Made by a program: the position numbers and the translations under genes
Notes under the pieces: model-generated
The model's database searches: none
The model's input: the letters and a program-made list of their open reading frames with translations, nothing else
What the model was told of the DNA's origin: nothing
Source: Epiperipatus broadwayi
Lineage: Eukaryota; Onychophora; Udeonychophora; Euonychophora; Peripatidae
DNA: 64,000 bases
Direction: 5' to 3'
NCBI GenBank assembly: GCA_028023455.1
Contig: JAQFVV010000013.1
Location: 64,001-128,000, forward strand
Shown here: positions 50,721 through 63,239 of the stretch, in pieces
Numbering within the stretch: position 1 is the first letter of the stretch
Layout: every line of letters starts with the position of its first letter

Positions 50721-52082
50721 TGCAAAACATTTTTAATTGAATAACAGAAGAAACACGAACAGTTTATCTAGTTTTTTAAAAATACAAACCAAACATTTTA
50801 AAATTTGAAAAGACCCCAAATTTATACTCTTTTAAAATACTGTACCAATTTTTTTCTTCTGAATCCTCTTGTGTATTTGTAGATATGCATAGACATATAT
50901 AAATGGACATTTATAAACAAACCATGAATCATAAATGCTGCTATATGTTGTTATAAATAAGAACAGAACATTATTTATTGCTCTTTATATCTGCATAATA
51001 ACAACATGCTACAAGTATTATCATAAAGATTTAAAAGAATGTTTGAAAAAATATTTTATGGTGATGTGTGACATTAAATACAATAGAATAATTTATTTTA
51101 CTAATTTAGAAAATTATTTGTTTTAAAAATTATTAAATTATATTTTTTTAAATATCTTCAAAAATTGTAAGTAAAATTAGAACTATTCAAATAAAATTAT
51201 CATGAATATCAATGGAATGTTTGTGCATTATTTTAATAAATATCTCTGCTCCTATAATCAGTGGCCAAATATGTGCTAATATTATTTATATCAGATTTTT
51301 AGTAAATTAAGTATTGTTTTTTTAATGAATATTACAATGTGAAAAGAAGCCAAATAACATTATGAATACGAAATGGACAGATAGAATGAGTCATCTGTGA
51401 GAGCAGATAAACATCAAGAAATGTCCTAGGCAGTTTAGTTTAGTAGTAACAGAACATGCCCAAAAACGAATAAAACATCTCACATGACTTCTCAGCTTAC
51501 AATCAACATATGAAAGAATTTATTACTCAAGCTTATGAGAGATGTTTTTGGATTAGGGTGAATAAAATGAAATACTATTTCTAAAGAATCAATTCAAAAA
51601 GAAATTTAAAAAATCCTAGTTTGATCATCTAAATGGTACTGCTGTACTCAGTCTATCATTCAATCATCATATAACCTCTCAAGCAACTGACTTTTCAATT
51701 TAATATTTTTAATATTGAAAAGTAAATTAAAAACAAAGAACTAAAAGAAAACAAACAAGAGAAGTGAAAATGTATTTTAAATTAGTCAATTACAAATAAT
51801 AAAAGATTTTATAAGACTTCAATTCCAAAGAAAAATTTTAAAGTATCTCGACAGCATTTATAGATGAAAATTGGAAATATAATGTCGTATAATTGTTAGC
51901 TTAAACTACTCTTTAAATTGAAAGTAATTTAAACTCAGGATTGCAGTTAATTTTAACTGATAGAAACTTAAATTTACAATTACTTTACTAGATAGCAAAT
52001 TGGAAATATAATTCCATATACGTAATTGGTAGCTTAATGTGTTTTGTAAATTGGAAGCAACTTTTTTTTTCTTGTGTGTCAT
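50721..52082. other. No gene seen; contains short direct repeats
   Basis: AT-rich. Two diverged copies of TTGGAAATATAAT...GTAGCTTAA-type text at about 51873 and 52000, and a 25-bp direct repeat (51966-51990 and 52197-52221) bracket the tRNA-like element at 52083. Confidence 0.5.
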
Positions 52083-52162
52083 AGCATCAGCCGGGAAGCG
52101 AACCCGCTTACCCGGTACAACTGCTTGTAAGGCAGTTGTGCTGACCTCTCGTCCACCAATGC
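52083..52162 (-). tRNA. tRNA-like element (anticodon position TAC), Gly-tRNA relative
   Basis: 80 nt on the minus strand: acceptor GCATTGG/CTGATGC pairs throughout with wobbles, the anticodon arm is ACTGC-CTTACAA-GCAGT, and the B-box region is GGTTCGCTTCC. The last shares the unusual C with the copy at 48705. About 8 extra bases sit in the variable region. Despite the Val-type anticodon position, sequence similarity is to tRNA-Gly. The outer arms TGTCAAGC and GCTATGACA match those of the 48705 copy. It is best read as a short tRNA-derived element, not a working tRNA gene. Confidence 0.55.
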
Positions 52163-52221
52163 TTGACAAAAAAGATAATTATACGTATATAAGTTTACTT
52201 AAATTTACAATTACTTTACTA

Positions 52222-54307
52222 ATAGCTACTTTTTCCATAAACATTATAAAATATATACCAATTCTTCCGTAACACATGTTGGTTGAGCCAATCACTTCAG
52301 ATGGCCCAGGGATTAATTATGTCTTAAATATTCTTGGACATTGTTTCTTAAATATTTAAACAAGTTAAATATTAAAAAAAACTATAAATGTCATTATTTC
52401 AACCATTCTTTCTTAAATATTTTAGATATTAGCAGAACTAATAGAATTAATTTCGACATTTGCATCTTAAACATGAAATTCTTAAATTTCATAAAGTCAA
52501 TATATAATTTTAAATCATTTTTAAAGATTAAATACATTTTCTTTTTGTCTGCAATATGTTTTATTCGCAAATGAACTTTGGAACTTATTTAGACGCATGT
52601 GCGCAAATAATTGATATCATTGACTTAAATGTACAACTACTATATTAATTAAAGAACGCTTTCTGGAAGCTGCTTTTTAGTAAAGTAGTAGCAAATTTAA
52701 GTTAATGGTATAAATTATTTGTATAGGTGTATTTAAAGAGTTCAAAGTTCATATACGTAGTGTAAAGAAAACGTAGATATATTTAATGCTTATAAACAAT
52801 TTAAAGTTATTCTTCAAATTTGTGAAATGTAATAACTTTGTTTAAGATGATATTGCGAAACTTATTTTGTCAATTATATTAATATCTGAACAATATAAGA
52901 TATGTTGTATTTGAAGTAATGACGCTTACAATTTATTTCTGATATGAATGTTGTATGAGTTTATAAGCATCTTATAGCAGGTTTATTAGTTTTAAAGAAT
53001 CTTTAAGGCATTGAGAATATATGCATATATTTGTATTTTATGTTTATCTGCAGCAATTTAAAAAAGACCTAAGTAAAATATTTTTGAAATAAAGATTTTT
53101 TTCTTCATAACATTGTAAGCATTGATTATAATCTATGGGCAAAAGGTACTAATATCAAAAAAAGGATTTTTGACTGATTTTACCTTCATTCAGATAAAAA
53201 GAACTGCTTAATATTGAATCTATGTATCTAATTTACTTTTATTCTGTGATTCATAAAAACTAAGAAGAATAAATCATGTGAAAATTATTTAAGTATGGAA
53301 ATCTTTACAGAATACAGATAGGTGCAGATCTTTGTCTCATTAAAAAATTTAAGACATTTATATAATTATATATTTTTTACAGTTTTTTTTAATTGACTTT
53401 CATTCTGTCTAATCATCATTATGTAAGGTTTTAGAAGGATTTAATTATATCATCCAATTATTTACACCTAGTGAAATTTAGGATAATAAAGATTTTTGGA
53501 TAGATTCTCAACTGGGCTATGACATAGATGCCCATATGTTATATGAACTTCTGAGCAACTAATTATAGGAGTATAATTTCATTATGATCATAATTATTAA
53601 AAGTTTGATATAATTAATCATCTAATTGTTAACTAAAATTATAGAATATATACATAAAAAAGAGATATAATTGGAAAGTAATAATAATAATCGAATGGTT
53701 TATTGCTCAGGAATTCACATCTCATCAGAAGTAACAGATCTGGGTCACAATCTACACCCAGTGATGCATGGCAAATTGATAGTAAATGTTTCTTAAGAAT
53801 GTGAGATCTTAGTTTACTATTTTGTTCATTACTGAATCTTATTTTAACAAATAATTTTCAGATCTTATAAAATTTTATATATCCATTAATCAAACCCACT
53901 TTAATTTGTTAAAAAAAAAAAAATATGAAAAAAAATATTGAATCTTCCTCAGCATCACTTGTATTTTTTGGCTCCAATGTTGTAGCTCATTTGTACATTT
54001 CTCTAACTTATCAAGTAGTCTTTAAATTTTAAAGCAAGCATTTTATGAGTTAATCACATTGTTTATTTATAAATACAACATGGAATTATATTAATTGTAA
54101 ATTTTTTAAAATTATTGATAACATTTTTTAAAATAAATATATAAAACAACAACTCTTATTTGACTTTTTTAAAACTTGATATATATATATGAATCATGCA
54201 ATTTATGCAAACATTTTTTACTCTATAAAGATCAGAGCCACTAAAAATAGATGGATTTATTCTATTCTAGATTCCTTCGTTCAACATATAGTGCTTTTAA
54301 GTCATAG
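52222..54307. other. Intronic DNA, no gene seen
   Basis: AT-rich. The frames at 52341 and 52039 have no domain or splice support. Confidence 0.5.
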
Positions 54308-54464
54308 CCCAAGGAAAAGAAATGCAGCTCGAGTATAAAATACAATGAAGAGATACAAATATGCAATTGTTTCAAAGCCTTTCTGAAAGAAACATTCACT
54401 GCAGAAGAAGTTAAAAGTCAGTATTGCAGAATGTTAAACAAACTAATTAAAGGACCAGAATGTG
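54308..54464 (+). CDS. Likely internal exon of the gene starting at 43936
   Basis: After acceptor AAGTCATAG (ending 54307) an open frame of 157 nt gives PKEKKCSSSIKYNEEIQICN, then CFKAFLKETFTAEEVKSQYC and RMLNKLIKGPEC, ending at donor TGTG|GTATGTG. It enters in phase 0, which matches the phase 0 donor at 44085, and leaves in phase 1. Codon and base composition are richer than the flanks, and the peptide mixes charged helical segments with four or five cysteines as a real protein would. The intron would be about 10.2 kb. No homologue is recognised. An LTR-like unit starts only 19 bases past the donor. Later exons were not found, so the gene probably continues beyond the window. Confidence 0.55.
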
Positions 54465-54483
54465 GTATGTGTAGACATTATAT

Positions 54484-56280
54484 TGTAACAGAATTACCTT
54501 TTCGACTGTTTGTAAACGTTTTAATTTACACTTTACGATCGACACGACTGTCACATCAAGCAAAGAAGCCAATATAGACTCATTAATTAAGTCTACATTC
54601 CTGATCGAATACTGAGATTACCAATGGAATATTTCAGTATTATCTTTCTCGATCAGACGCTTCTTCGGCTGCTGGATATTCATTCATAAGAATGAATTAC
54701 TTAAAATAATCCAGCGCTTGAAATATTTATAATTTTTGCGAGATTTAATATTACTGTATTATATCGACACGTGTACTTTTATTAGACTAAATGTCTACCT
54801 AGTATTTTATAAACCTTGCGGATATATCATTATAATAGTATGGTGAAGAAGGAAAGACGAGACGTAAGGAGCTATTCATAAGTAATATTGTTTAATATAA
54901 TGCATTCATAAACATTACAATATAATATTCAACATAAAACAAGCAATCATTAAAATAACACAAATTATACTTAATTTAATTAACCCTTCACCTAAAATGA
55001 TAATTCTTTGATACTAACATTTATATGTGGATATTTTATAGCTTATAGTCTTTTCTTCATGTATTCTTTGATACAGAAAACTACTAATTATTTGGTTCAT
55101 TCAGATTCATATTTGCAATTGCATTTTTTAATTTATGTGGCCATTTACGAAAGTGTGTGCACTCATGTTATATTAAAGTTAATTACCTAGGTTTTCTGGA
55201 CGTTTACAAGTGAAGTGTTACCCATCATGTGGACTACTCCACTTCTTTTGGAGAGATGGATTTTCTTGGGATCCGGCTGGATTCTTTCTTGCAGCTTACT
55301 TAAGTCGTATTCTTGCGGCTTCAAGGACAGGGAAGGTGAACCATCAGGCAGGCTCTATCTCTACTATTACTTCATGGGGAAGATGACTTTATACACAAGG
55401 CGAGCTTGGATCAACTGGCATTCGTTTGTGGCCCCTTAGCCCTGCATTCTCGATATTTCAACTTCTTGGTACATTTTTGTTCATTAATAAAACACAACTC
55501 TCGAACTACTCTGTCTGTCAGCTCAGCAGACTCAAGAAGAACTAAAACATGGCTCCTTCTTTTTTTTCTTTTACTTAATTGTCCCAGATTCCTTTTCTTA
55601 TCTTCTTGATTGTTTTTGAAATGTCATTAATTATATTTCACACATTTATTTTACTTTCATAAAATACATAAAATTTTCTTCTTGTTTTTTTTATTTTTTA
55701 TTTTTTTATTTTATTTACTTCCATGATATTTCCATTTCTTTTTAGTAAAATAATTTTCTTATTTACACACTCTTTATTTCCTTCACATAGCCATACATAT
55801 ATTTCATGCATTCACATGTGTATTTTGAAGAGACGATCTTTATCTTTTTTTATAAATCTATTTATTTTTTATTTATAATTGCGACTGAAATTTATGATTG
55901 CTACTTCTACAATCATTAACCCCTTTTTTTATTTACTTTTCCTTTAAGACTTAATCATCAACTTCGATGATCTTATTTTACTATTTTCTTAACTTTACTA
56001 ATTTTAAATTTTAAAAAAGTTGATATTGGAAGGTGAAAGATAAGGATCTTGGTTGCTTACCTCCCTTCACTTTCTTTAATTACCATAATTGATTTTTTAA
56101 TTACTTGCATTCCTCAGCTACCATTTTGATTTTTTAATTAAAACTAACTTAAAATAAATTTATTTTATTTTTCTAACTTTATTATCCAATTTCTATAACT
56201 TAGTTTACATAAAACTCACATTTAATATTATGCTATATATTAAATGTACACGTGTGATCGCAGTATGTGTGATCGTCACA
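54484..56280. mobile_element. LTR-like unit (probable solo LTR), 1.8 kb
   Basis: It begins TGTAACAGAATTACC and ends GTGTGATCGTCACA, TG...CA, with ATTATAT before and ATATATATT after. It includes GC-richer blocks (54500-54700 and 55200-55560) and an AATAAAACACAACTC phrase near 55480 that may be a polyadenylation region. There is no direct-repeat partner and no retroviral-type domain. The short frames inside (55215, 55406) are not convincing genes. Confidence 0.45.
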
Positions 56281-57292
56281 ATATATATTTTCTCATCCAA
56301 TTTAAGTAGGTGCTAATGATAATACTGGAATAAATTTTGATTTAAGAAACTTCATTGTTCTATATATTTAATTTTATTAAAGTTTATTACGTAACCTAAA
56401 ATAAAATGTCAATTTCCCATTAACAAGATCAAATGTTTCATTGACTTATCTATAGTATCCTATGAATTTCATTATTGAACTTATCTTTAGAAAAAGAACG
56501 CAAAATACTTTTTGTCCCTTACATAAAGGAAATCTTCATATGACAATTTGCCATAGAGATCACCATCAATTTGTACTAATTACTTTAATTAACAAAATGA
56601 AAATCATTTTGTAAAACTATTAATGTCACATGATAGCATTATCAAAGCAAGTCATTTTCATAAGATAAACTGTTGATATTCAAACCAAGAAGAAAAAAAA
56701 TATAGAAGATTGATTCATTCTATAAATTAAAAACAAATTTAGAAGATATACAATAATATTTAATGCAGCATTACGCTGTTGCACATGCGCTTTGAAGATT
56801 TTAACTATAAATGAATGAATACTAACACTCAACCACATGATAAAGTCTTTGGAAAAGATAGAATGGCCAAGATATACAATACTAAAGTTTATTTAGAAGA
56901 AAATTTGAGATATTCAGAGAGATTGGCTTTGATGAAAGATGAATTATTTAAGTATATATTGGAAAGGGTGAAGATGGAGATGGAAAAAATGCAAGACAGA
57001 AATAATATAATATAAATCATAAAATTTTATATTGGAAAAATAATTTTGGAAAAGATAAAGCATTATTATGTGTAAAATTTTAATCCAGTTTGTTAAAGAG
57101 GGATTGATTTCTGGAAAAGTAATCAAAAAATATCACATTGTATCAAAAAAATTAGCTGGATTAATTGAAATCAGTTGTCCTTGAGTTTTTTTAGAGAAAA
57201 GATTTTTCTGAATTAAGAATAATTTAATACAATACATTATAAACCTTCTGTATCTTTAAAGCACAAAATATGAATAATAATTATATATATAT
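56281..57292. other. Region with one unassigned small frame
   Basis: A 66-codon frame at 56815-57015 reads VYLEENLRYSERLALMKDEL and continues as a charged helix; after its stop comes ILYWKNNFGKDKALLCVKF in another frame. It could be a decayed LINE ORF1 or an unrelated fragment. No splice sites or Kozak support it as a host exon. Confidence 0.35.
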
Positions 57293-59799
57293 TGAAACAG
57301 TAAGATTCGTATTCGAATCTTAAGTTTCACCTTTTTCTGTCGTCTCTCACTGACCGGTCTATCCCGCCCAAATTTAAACTTTTTGGTATCGAATTGTGTG
57401 TGTAGCAATATTAAAAATGTATAAATATATGTAGAATTCAGCATAAACACGCACACATTTCGATCTCAAATTAAAGGCAATAAATAGGGATAAAATAATA
57501 TAATTTAGATTTCTTTTAGTTATTTAATTTTGTATAATTTTAATCATTTATTTGGGATTATAAAGTTCATATTTATTGCTTCTGTTTAAATTTAGTTTAA
57601 TAATAATTCTAAAAAAATCTGATGTAATATTTAATTAAAAGTTAAAATAATCTTATGTTCCCTTTTTGTCTTTGAAATTTAAAAGCATCGGTCAGTGTTA
57701 GATAATAGATTAATTAAAGAAAAATTCCCCAAAATGTAATTAGTAAATGTAAAATGTAAACAATAGAACGGCAGCTTTCTTTATAATTAAAACCAACAAA
57801 ATGCATTGATTATCCTCAGGGCAGATTAAGTAGAACCTAAAAATACCTTAACAAAAATGTGAGGGATCAAGATAAGAAAAGAGGCCAGCTTAGACTTGCT
57901 GGAGACATTCACTTAAACTTTAGCTTTGCTCTCGATCACTGAGAGTCTCCAAAATATAAAAATAAATTGTTCCTGCCAAGGTATGACCAAGTAAAAGCAC
58001 CTAGATTATTCTCCATTGGGAGATGGCCTATCAGATGCCAAACTTTTCATTGTCCGTCATAAATTCACCATGAAGATCTGCTGCCTGAAATAAATGAAAA
58101 AGCTGCTGCTGCGGTTAAAGTAAATGAAATATCTAAATACAAGAAAGAATTGCCACTCGTGAACTATTTGCCCCTAAACCAATGGACTCGGAAAACTTCT
58201 TATAAAACAGGTACCTGTCTGTGTTCAAACTCTAGAGTACTCTAATAACATGCTATAGCTCTTCTTCATCTTACTTATCTAAATTGTAAAATGTAACAAC
58301 TACCATTTGTATAACTAAAGTAAATAATTAACTATCTAGCTTAACTCATTCTATCTTTCTTGGGTGCGTATTTCTAAAATCTACTACATTTTATCTATAT
58401 TTATTATTTAATTAGTGCATGCTCATAATTGTCTCAATTTTCAAACTCTAAATCTATGATCACTTGAAACAATGAATGCGCGTCAAATTTTCATTAATAT
58501 TTACTTTCATAAATCACTTAACTTTCATATAAATCGACACACATTCAATGCATCATTTATTGTAATGCAGGGTTTACTACTTCGCAAATGGCTGGCATAT
58601 TAGTTGTAATAATTCCCAGTTTATATATGTTTTGCATTTATTAAATCTTAATGAATAAATCTAGAAAATTACATTTCTTTGAGAGTCGCCAACGTTCTTT
58701 TAGTAAATGTTGATAATGTAGGGCCGAGTTAGAAATCTATTTAAATCTTATCATAATCGTTAATACATTAGACATGTGTTACGTTTTAGAGACACGATGA
58801 CCCATTCCGCTGTGAAATTCCTGGATTCTTCAGGGTTGAAATTAACCCCAGTCGTCCTACACAAGCGGACATAATGGGTGCTCCCATAGGACTTGACGTC
58901 GTCATGCAGCCAGCCGGCAAACTGCGACATGGACCGCTTGTCCCTGGTTATGCTTAGGTGACACCTTACTTCGTCGGGCCGATGGCAGAGACCAGCCCGA
59001 CATTCTTATAAATTCATTCACGGCATTGCAGTTTCGATATACTGCCATTCCATATCGCCTTTCTAAAGTGTACCACATGTTCCTTTCTTAATTTTATTAT
59101 TCTATATATCACTCTGCCTCTGTATTATCTTCATAATACACTCTCAAATAAATGTTTGCCCTTAGTTATAAATAAATATTTAAATTAAATGAATATATGT
59201 CCGCCGCTACTCTTATAACCCTTACTTTAGACTCTTGCATTGCAAAGGTATAAATCCCTCCAGGCATGCATTAGAAATACTTACTCGAGAATTTTAGATA
59301 GCTAGATTATGCCTTCAAATAAATGAATTCCTTTTGTAAACAAATAAATAAATGTATTCTTTAAAATATAATCATGTCGCAAATCCCGCTACTGAAGCTT
59401 TTAATCCATAAAATATTATTAGTAAATGATCTTATTAAAATGTGTTAATAAATAAATTTAAACTATACGTTCACAGTTACGTTTCATTTATTCGATACCC
59501 ATTCTATATAATATTTCCTCGATTATGTAAATATGAATGTTTAATTAATATTACTTTGATTATTGGCTAACTCAAAAATAAAATCATGAATCTCTTGCAT
59601 ATCCCTGACCACCGTGCCTAAAGAAATATTTACTAATGTCACATCAGATGCGTTGTTTCGTGGATTGTATTGTGGAACCGATAAACTATGTTCGAACTCG
59701 GTACCACGGGTGGCTTCGCTACCTCAATGGTGCTGCTGTTCTGTGTGGTGGTCGAATTCTGCACTATGTTTATGAGTCACACGTTTTCTGACTGTTACA
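57293..59799. mobile_element. LTR-like unit, 2.5 kb, with a decayed ORF inside
   Basis: It begins TGAAACAGTAAGATTCG and ends TCTGACTGTTACA. The termini are imperfect inverted repeats (11 of 13), and the flanks are TATATATAT and ATATATATATG. It holds two GC-rich blocks (58780-59000, 59610-59760) and a TATAAATTC phrase near 59008. The absence of a terminal direct-repeat pair argues for a solo LTR or a short non-autonomous relative of the element at 16755. Confidence 0.45.
57856..58245 (+). pseudogene. Decayed reading frame inside the LTR-like unit
   Basis: One frame of 130 codons with only two internal stops encodes text such as RGQLRLAGDIHLNFSFALDH, FLPRYDQVKAPRLFSIGRWP, HHEDLLPEINEKAAAAVKVN and KELPLVNYLPLNQW. 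Base composition and residue use are protein-like. The boundaries are not spliced in an obvious way, though GGTACC at 58210 could be a weak donor. No family is recognised. It may be part of a retroelement protein or a captured host exon. Confidence 0.45.
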
Positions 59800-61699
59800 A
59801 TATATATATGTTTTGTATTTAAGTACATTATGCATATTTACTTTTATATAATAACAAAATAAGTAAATAAAAGTTTTCTGATAATTTTGTATTATTTAAA
59901 ATTTACTTTGGAAATCTTAAAGTGTTAGAAATTTTTTACCAATTGATTTATAAATATAATATTTTCCCATGATATTTTTCTAAAAAATAATTTTGCTATG
60001 TGTTGAAGCAAGTAAAAACTTCATATTTAAGATTGAATAAAATGAATAAAAAGTTAAAATAGAAAAATCATTTGTCACAATTAGGCTTATTAATTTACAA
60101 TGTATACTTTTTTTAAATTTGTGCATACATTAATTTCGTATAATGATCACATATCCAATATAATTTATTTCAATCTTATTTTAATTGATTATTTATTTAT
60201 ACATTAATTTACTTATAATAGTAGTGGTTGTTGCCTTTAGTGATAGTAGTAATAATTTATGTATATTGTAAATTAAATAAAAAATTATATGTAAGTAAAT
60301 AATAATCTAGTAATCAAAAATATTTAAAGGACCATTTTATAATTCTGTCTGAATAGTAAAAGTTTCTGAAATGTATAGGCTAGGGCAATCAATTTTGGCA
60401 TTTAAAATGGATCTTAAAAACTGAACTTTTAAAATTACTGAAAAGGCTATTCGTACATAACTTGGGTTTGAATTTAGATCAAATGAAATTCTTTTTTTTA
60501 AGTAGCTAGTTCATAGCTCACTCAGCCAAACATTTAACATTGATCAATAAATGGATATCTAGTTATATTTAGCTAAAGAGTAATCAATCATAAAAAATCA
60601 TTCAAGCCTTCATCACTGGAATTTGGCAACCATGATGAGTGTTGCCTTTGCCTTCACCATTCCTCTAATATTAGAGACGACTTTGCCCTGCAATGAACTA
60701 TTTATTATAAAAAAATGTTCTACTGAATAAAGCAATAAATATAATAGGAGAAATATATGTATTAAATAAAAAGAAATATATTTATTTTAAAAAATGGCTA
60801 ATATATATAAAATTAAAACAAAAATGTAAAAAAAAAAAAAAACAAATTTTAAAAAATCAAATAATTTTTAAATTTTTTCAGTTTTATAAACTGTATTTGA
60901 CTGCTACTACAATTACAGATTGCATTCATAGAAATCTTTGGGCTAGAATAACATTTGAAAACTTCTAGTACAACAATATAAATTCAATCATTCTTTTTTC
61001 TTGAGATATGTTTCTTGTATATCTTGTATTTAGTCAGGCAAAGGGAAGGAAAGATAGCTTAGGCCTACCTCTTTTATCAGTAGTTGCAATAAATAGATAA
61101 ATTATGCAATTTCTGAGTATCATTAAGTAGAATTTTGTTTTTACCTCTGTAAAAGGAGCATTGGCATTGATATCTGTTTTAGCCCTCATTATCCCTATCC
61201 CAAATCTTGGCTAGAGATTATCTAGACATTTTCAAATTGTTTTTCATAATTTATTTTATTTTAAAAATATTATTTTGTGGAATACGAACTTGTTCTTGAA
61301 TTTGTTTTATTTAATTGCAACTACATGTTTATAAATTCTCCCCCTTTTTTTTTTGCACATGTCAAATATATAAATTACAGAAAATACAAACGAAATTATT
61401 TTCACAAAAAATAGTTTAATAATGAGGAATCAGAATAACTAATGTCATCATAGGTAGGATGACAACCTTGGCACTAGCATGAACTTTGAACGTTCCATTA
61501 TCAGATTTTCAATGAAACGGACAGCTGAAGAGTTGTGGGTTGGAGTAGTTTGAAGTCTGTCCATTAAAGTATGAAGATTGGCTATCTTAACTTAAAGCTG
61601 AGCACTGAATGTATATATATGTGGAAATAGTAATCTGGACCAACTGATGATATCATGAAATATGTATATTGGTGATTATTTATCTTTTCAACATGTGTG
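59800..61699. other. No gene seen
   Basis: AT-rich; a GACTTTGCCCTGCAATG phrase at 60680-60696 is the inverse of the repeat-tail phrase at 10751. Confidence 0.5.
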
Positions 61700-61780
61700 T
61701 GATCAGGTGGATCAGCACTGTGAGATGGCATAGAGAGTTGAGAGTCGTGTGAAAGTCTGAGTTCGAAACCCTGATATCTT
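61700..61780 (+). repeat. tRNA-derived SINE head
   Basis: GATCAGGTGGATCAGCACTG carries an A-box-like segment, and GAGTTCGAAACCCTGAT (61759-61775) is a strong B box with flanking T stem. The spacing (about 45 bases) fits a polymerase III internal promoter. TATCTTAATATTTTTTG follows with T6, a possible terminator. Confidence 0.55.
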
Positions 61781-63239
61781 AATATTTTTTGTAATTTTGT
61801 TATTATTAAACACTGTAAATGTGCATCTCCATGCACTCATGTGGCAGTTTTTAAAACTTTTACTGATGGGTGAGTGTACTGAAATTTATAATAGTTATAA
61901 AACAGCACATGATCGAAAGTTCATTTCCTTCTGCGCAAGTTAATAATTTTTGTAATTAATTTACATTGAAATTCTATCTCATTTGCAAATGTTATTATTT
62001 AATGCAATATTTATTATGAATCTGTATACTTATTAATAAAAATTTCTCAAATATAAAACACCCCCCCTCCCAAATCACATTATCACACAGAACATATTTA
62101 AAAACAAAATGTTTTATTAGAGATTTCTAAGAATAGTAAATGAAAACTTTCTTTTAATGAAACAATAAATGAAAAAATTTACAGAATCCATTTCTCTTAA
62201 TAGATAGTCTCAATATACTGAAATTCACAAGTGATAAAATGAATGAAATTGCTAGTATGTTATTAAGAAATAAAAGTGTATAACGTTGTTGCTGATGAAT
62301 AGTCAGGTTTAAGCGGATTGCTTTGACCATTGCTTTTGATTAAGCCCTGTGCGGATTGAAGAAAATAGTAAATAAGTCATCCAAGCTTGCAAACTTTTAT
62401 TTAATTAAGGAAAGATAAACAAATTGTTTATTAAAATAATGAAAAAACAAAAACAAAGCAATACTGTCTTTTTTTTTTTTGTCAATCTTTTTTGTTAGAA
62501 ATAAAAAATTGAAAATTAAAATCATAAACATTTTTAAATTTTGTATTTTTGAAAGGATTACTCAGAACAATTTATAGAGAAAATTGAATGAATTTTGATT
62601 AAAGAAAAGACAAGTATTTTTCCATCAATAACGCCCAAAACTTTAAAAAAAAAAAAGCATTCTATTTAGATGTTTTCCTGCTACTAATTTAATAAAAATG
62701 ATTTCTTAAAAATATTGTCTCATTTTGGTGCCTATTATAGTTAAACATTTGAGACAGTTGTTTCACTGCATCACCTTCAGACCGGTTCTGGTTATATATA
62801 TATAAATTGATTGAATAATATAAAGAAAGCGGAGCTTCATAAGTTATATGAAAACTTAAAAGCAGAAGTCTAATAACTGATAAGAAGACTTGAGAGTGAT
62901 TGGTGAATTAAGTAACTGAAAGAAATGCAGTCATTTACTAATTATGGTTATAATTAATCTTTCTTTATTAACTCAAAATAATATACAAACCTGAAGAATA
63001 TCAATAATTATCCCATCAGTGGGTGGTATCTTTTTATATGATTTTGAAAAAAAGAAGAATGTATTTAATTTTCTAAATAATGATGCAAGAATCTAGGATA
63101 ACTGCATTTAAAAATATTTACCATCTTATACATATAATTTCAAATCAGATAGATATCCATCTTCTTGATATTAAATCTGTCATTGCAATTATACAAATTC
63201 ATTGGATTGAGTGTGTGAAATGACTAAATATACTAAACT
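61781..63239. other. No gene seen
   Basis: AT-rich, without supported coding or RNA features. Confidence 0.5.

Noticed and set aside
52039-52272. 77-codon frame across the tRNA-like element
   Set aside because: Its protein-like middle is the translated tRNA-like sequence.
55215-55609. Two overlapping frames of about 70 codons
   Set aside because: They lie in the GC-richer part of the LTR-like unit, share no family motif and overlap in different frames.
61644-61672. CTGATGA ... GAAA as another hammerhead
   Set aside because: Flanks ACCAA/TTGGT could pair as stem I, but there is no room for a stem II and no proper cleavage triplet.
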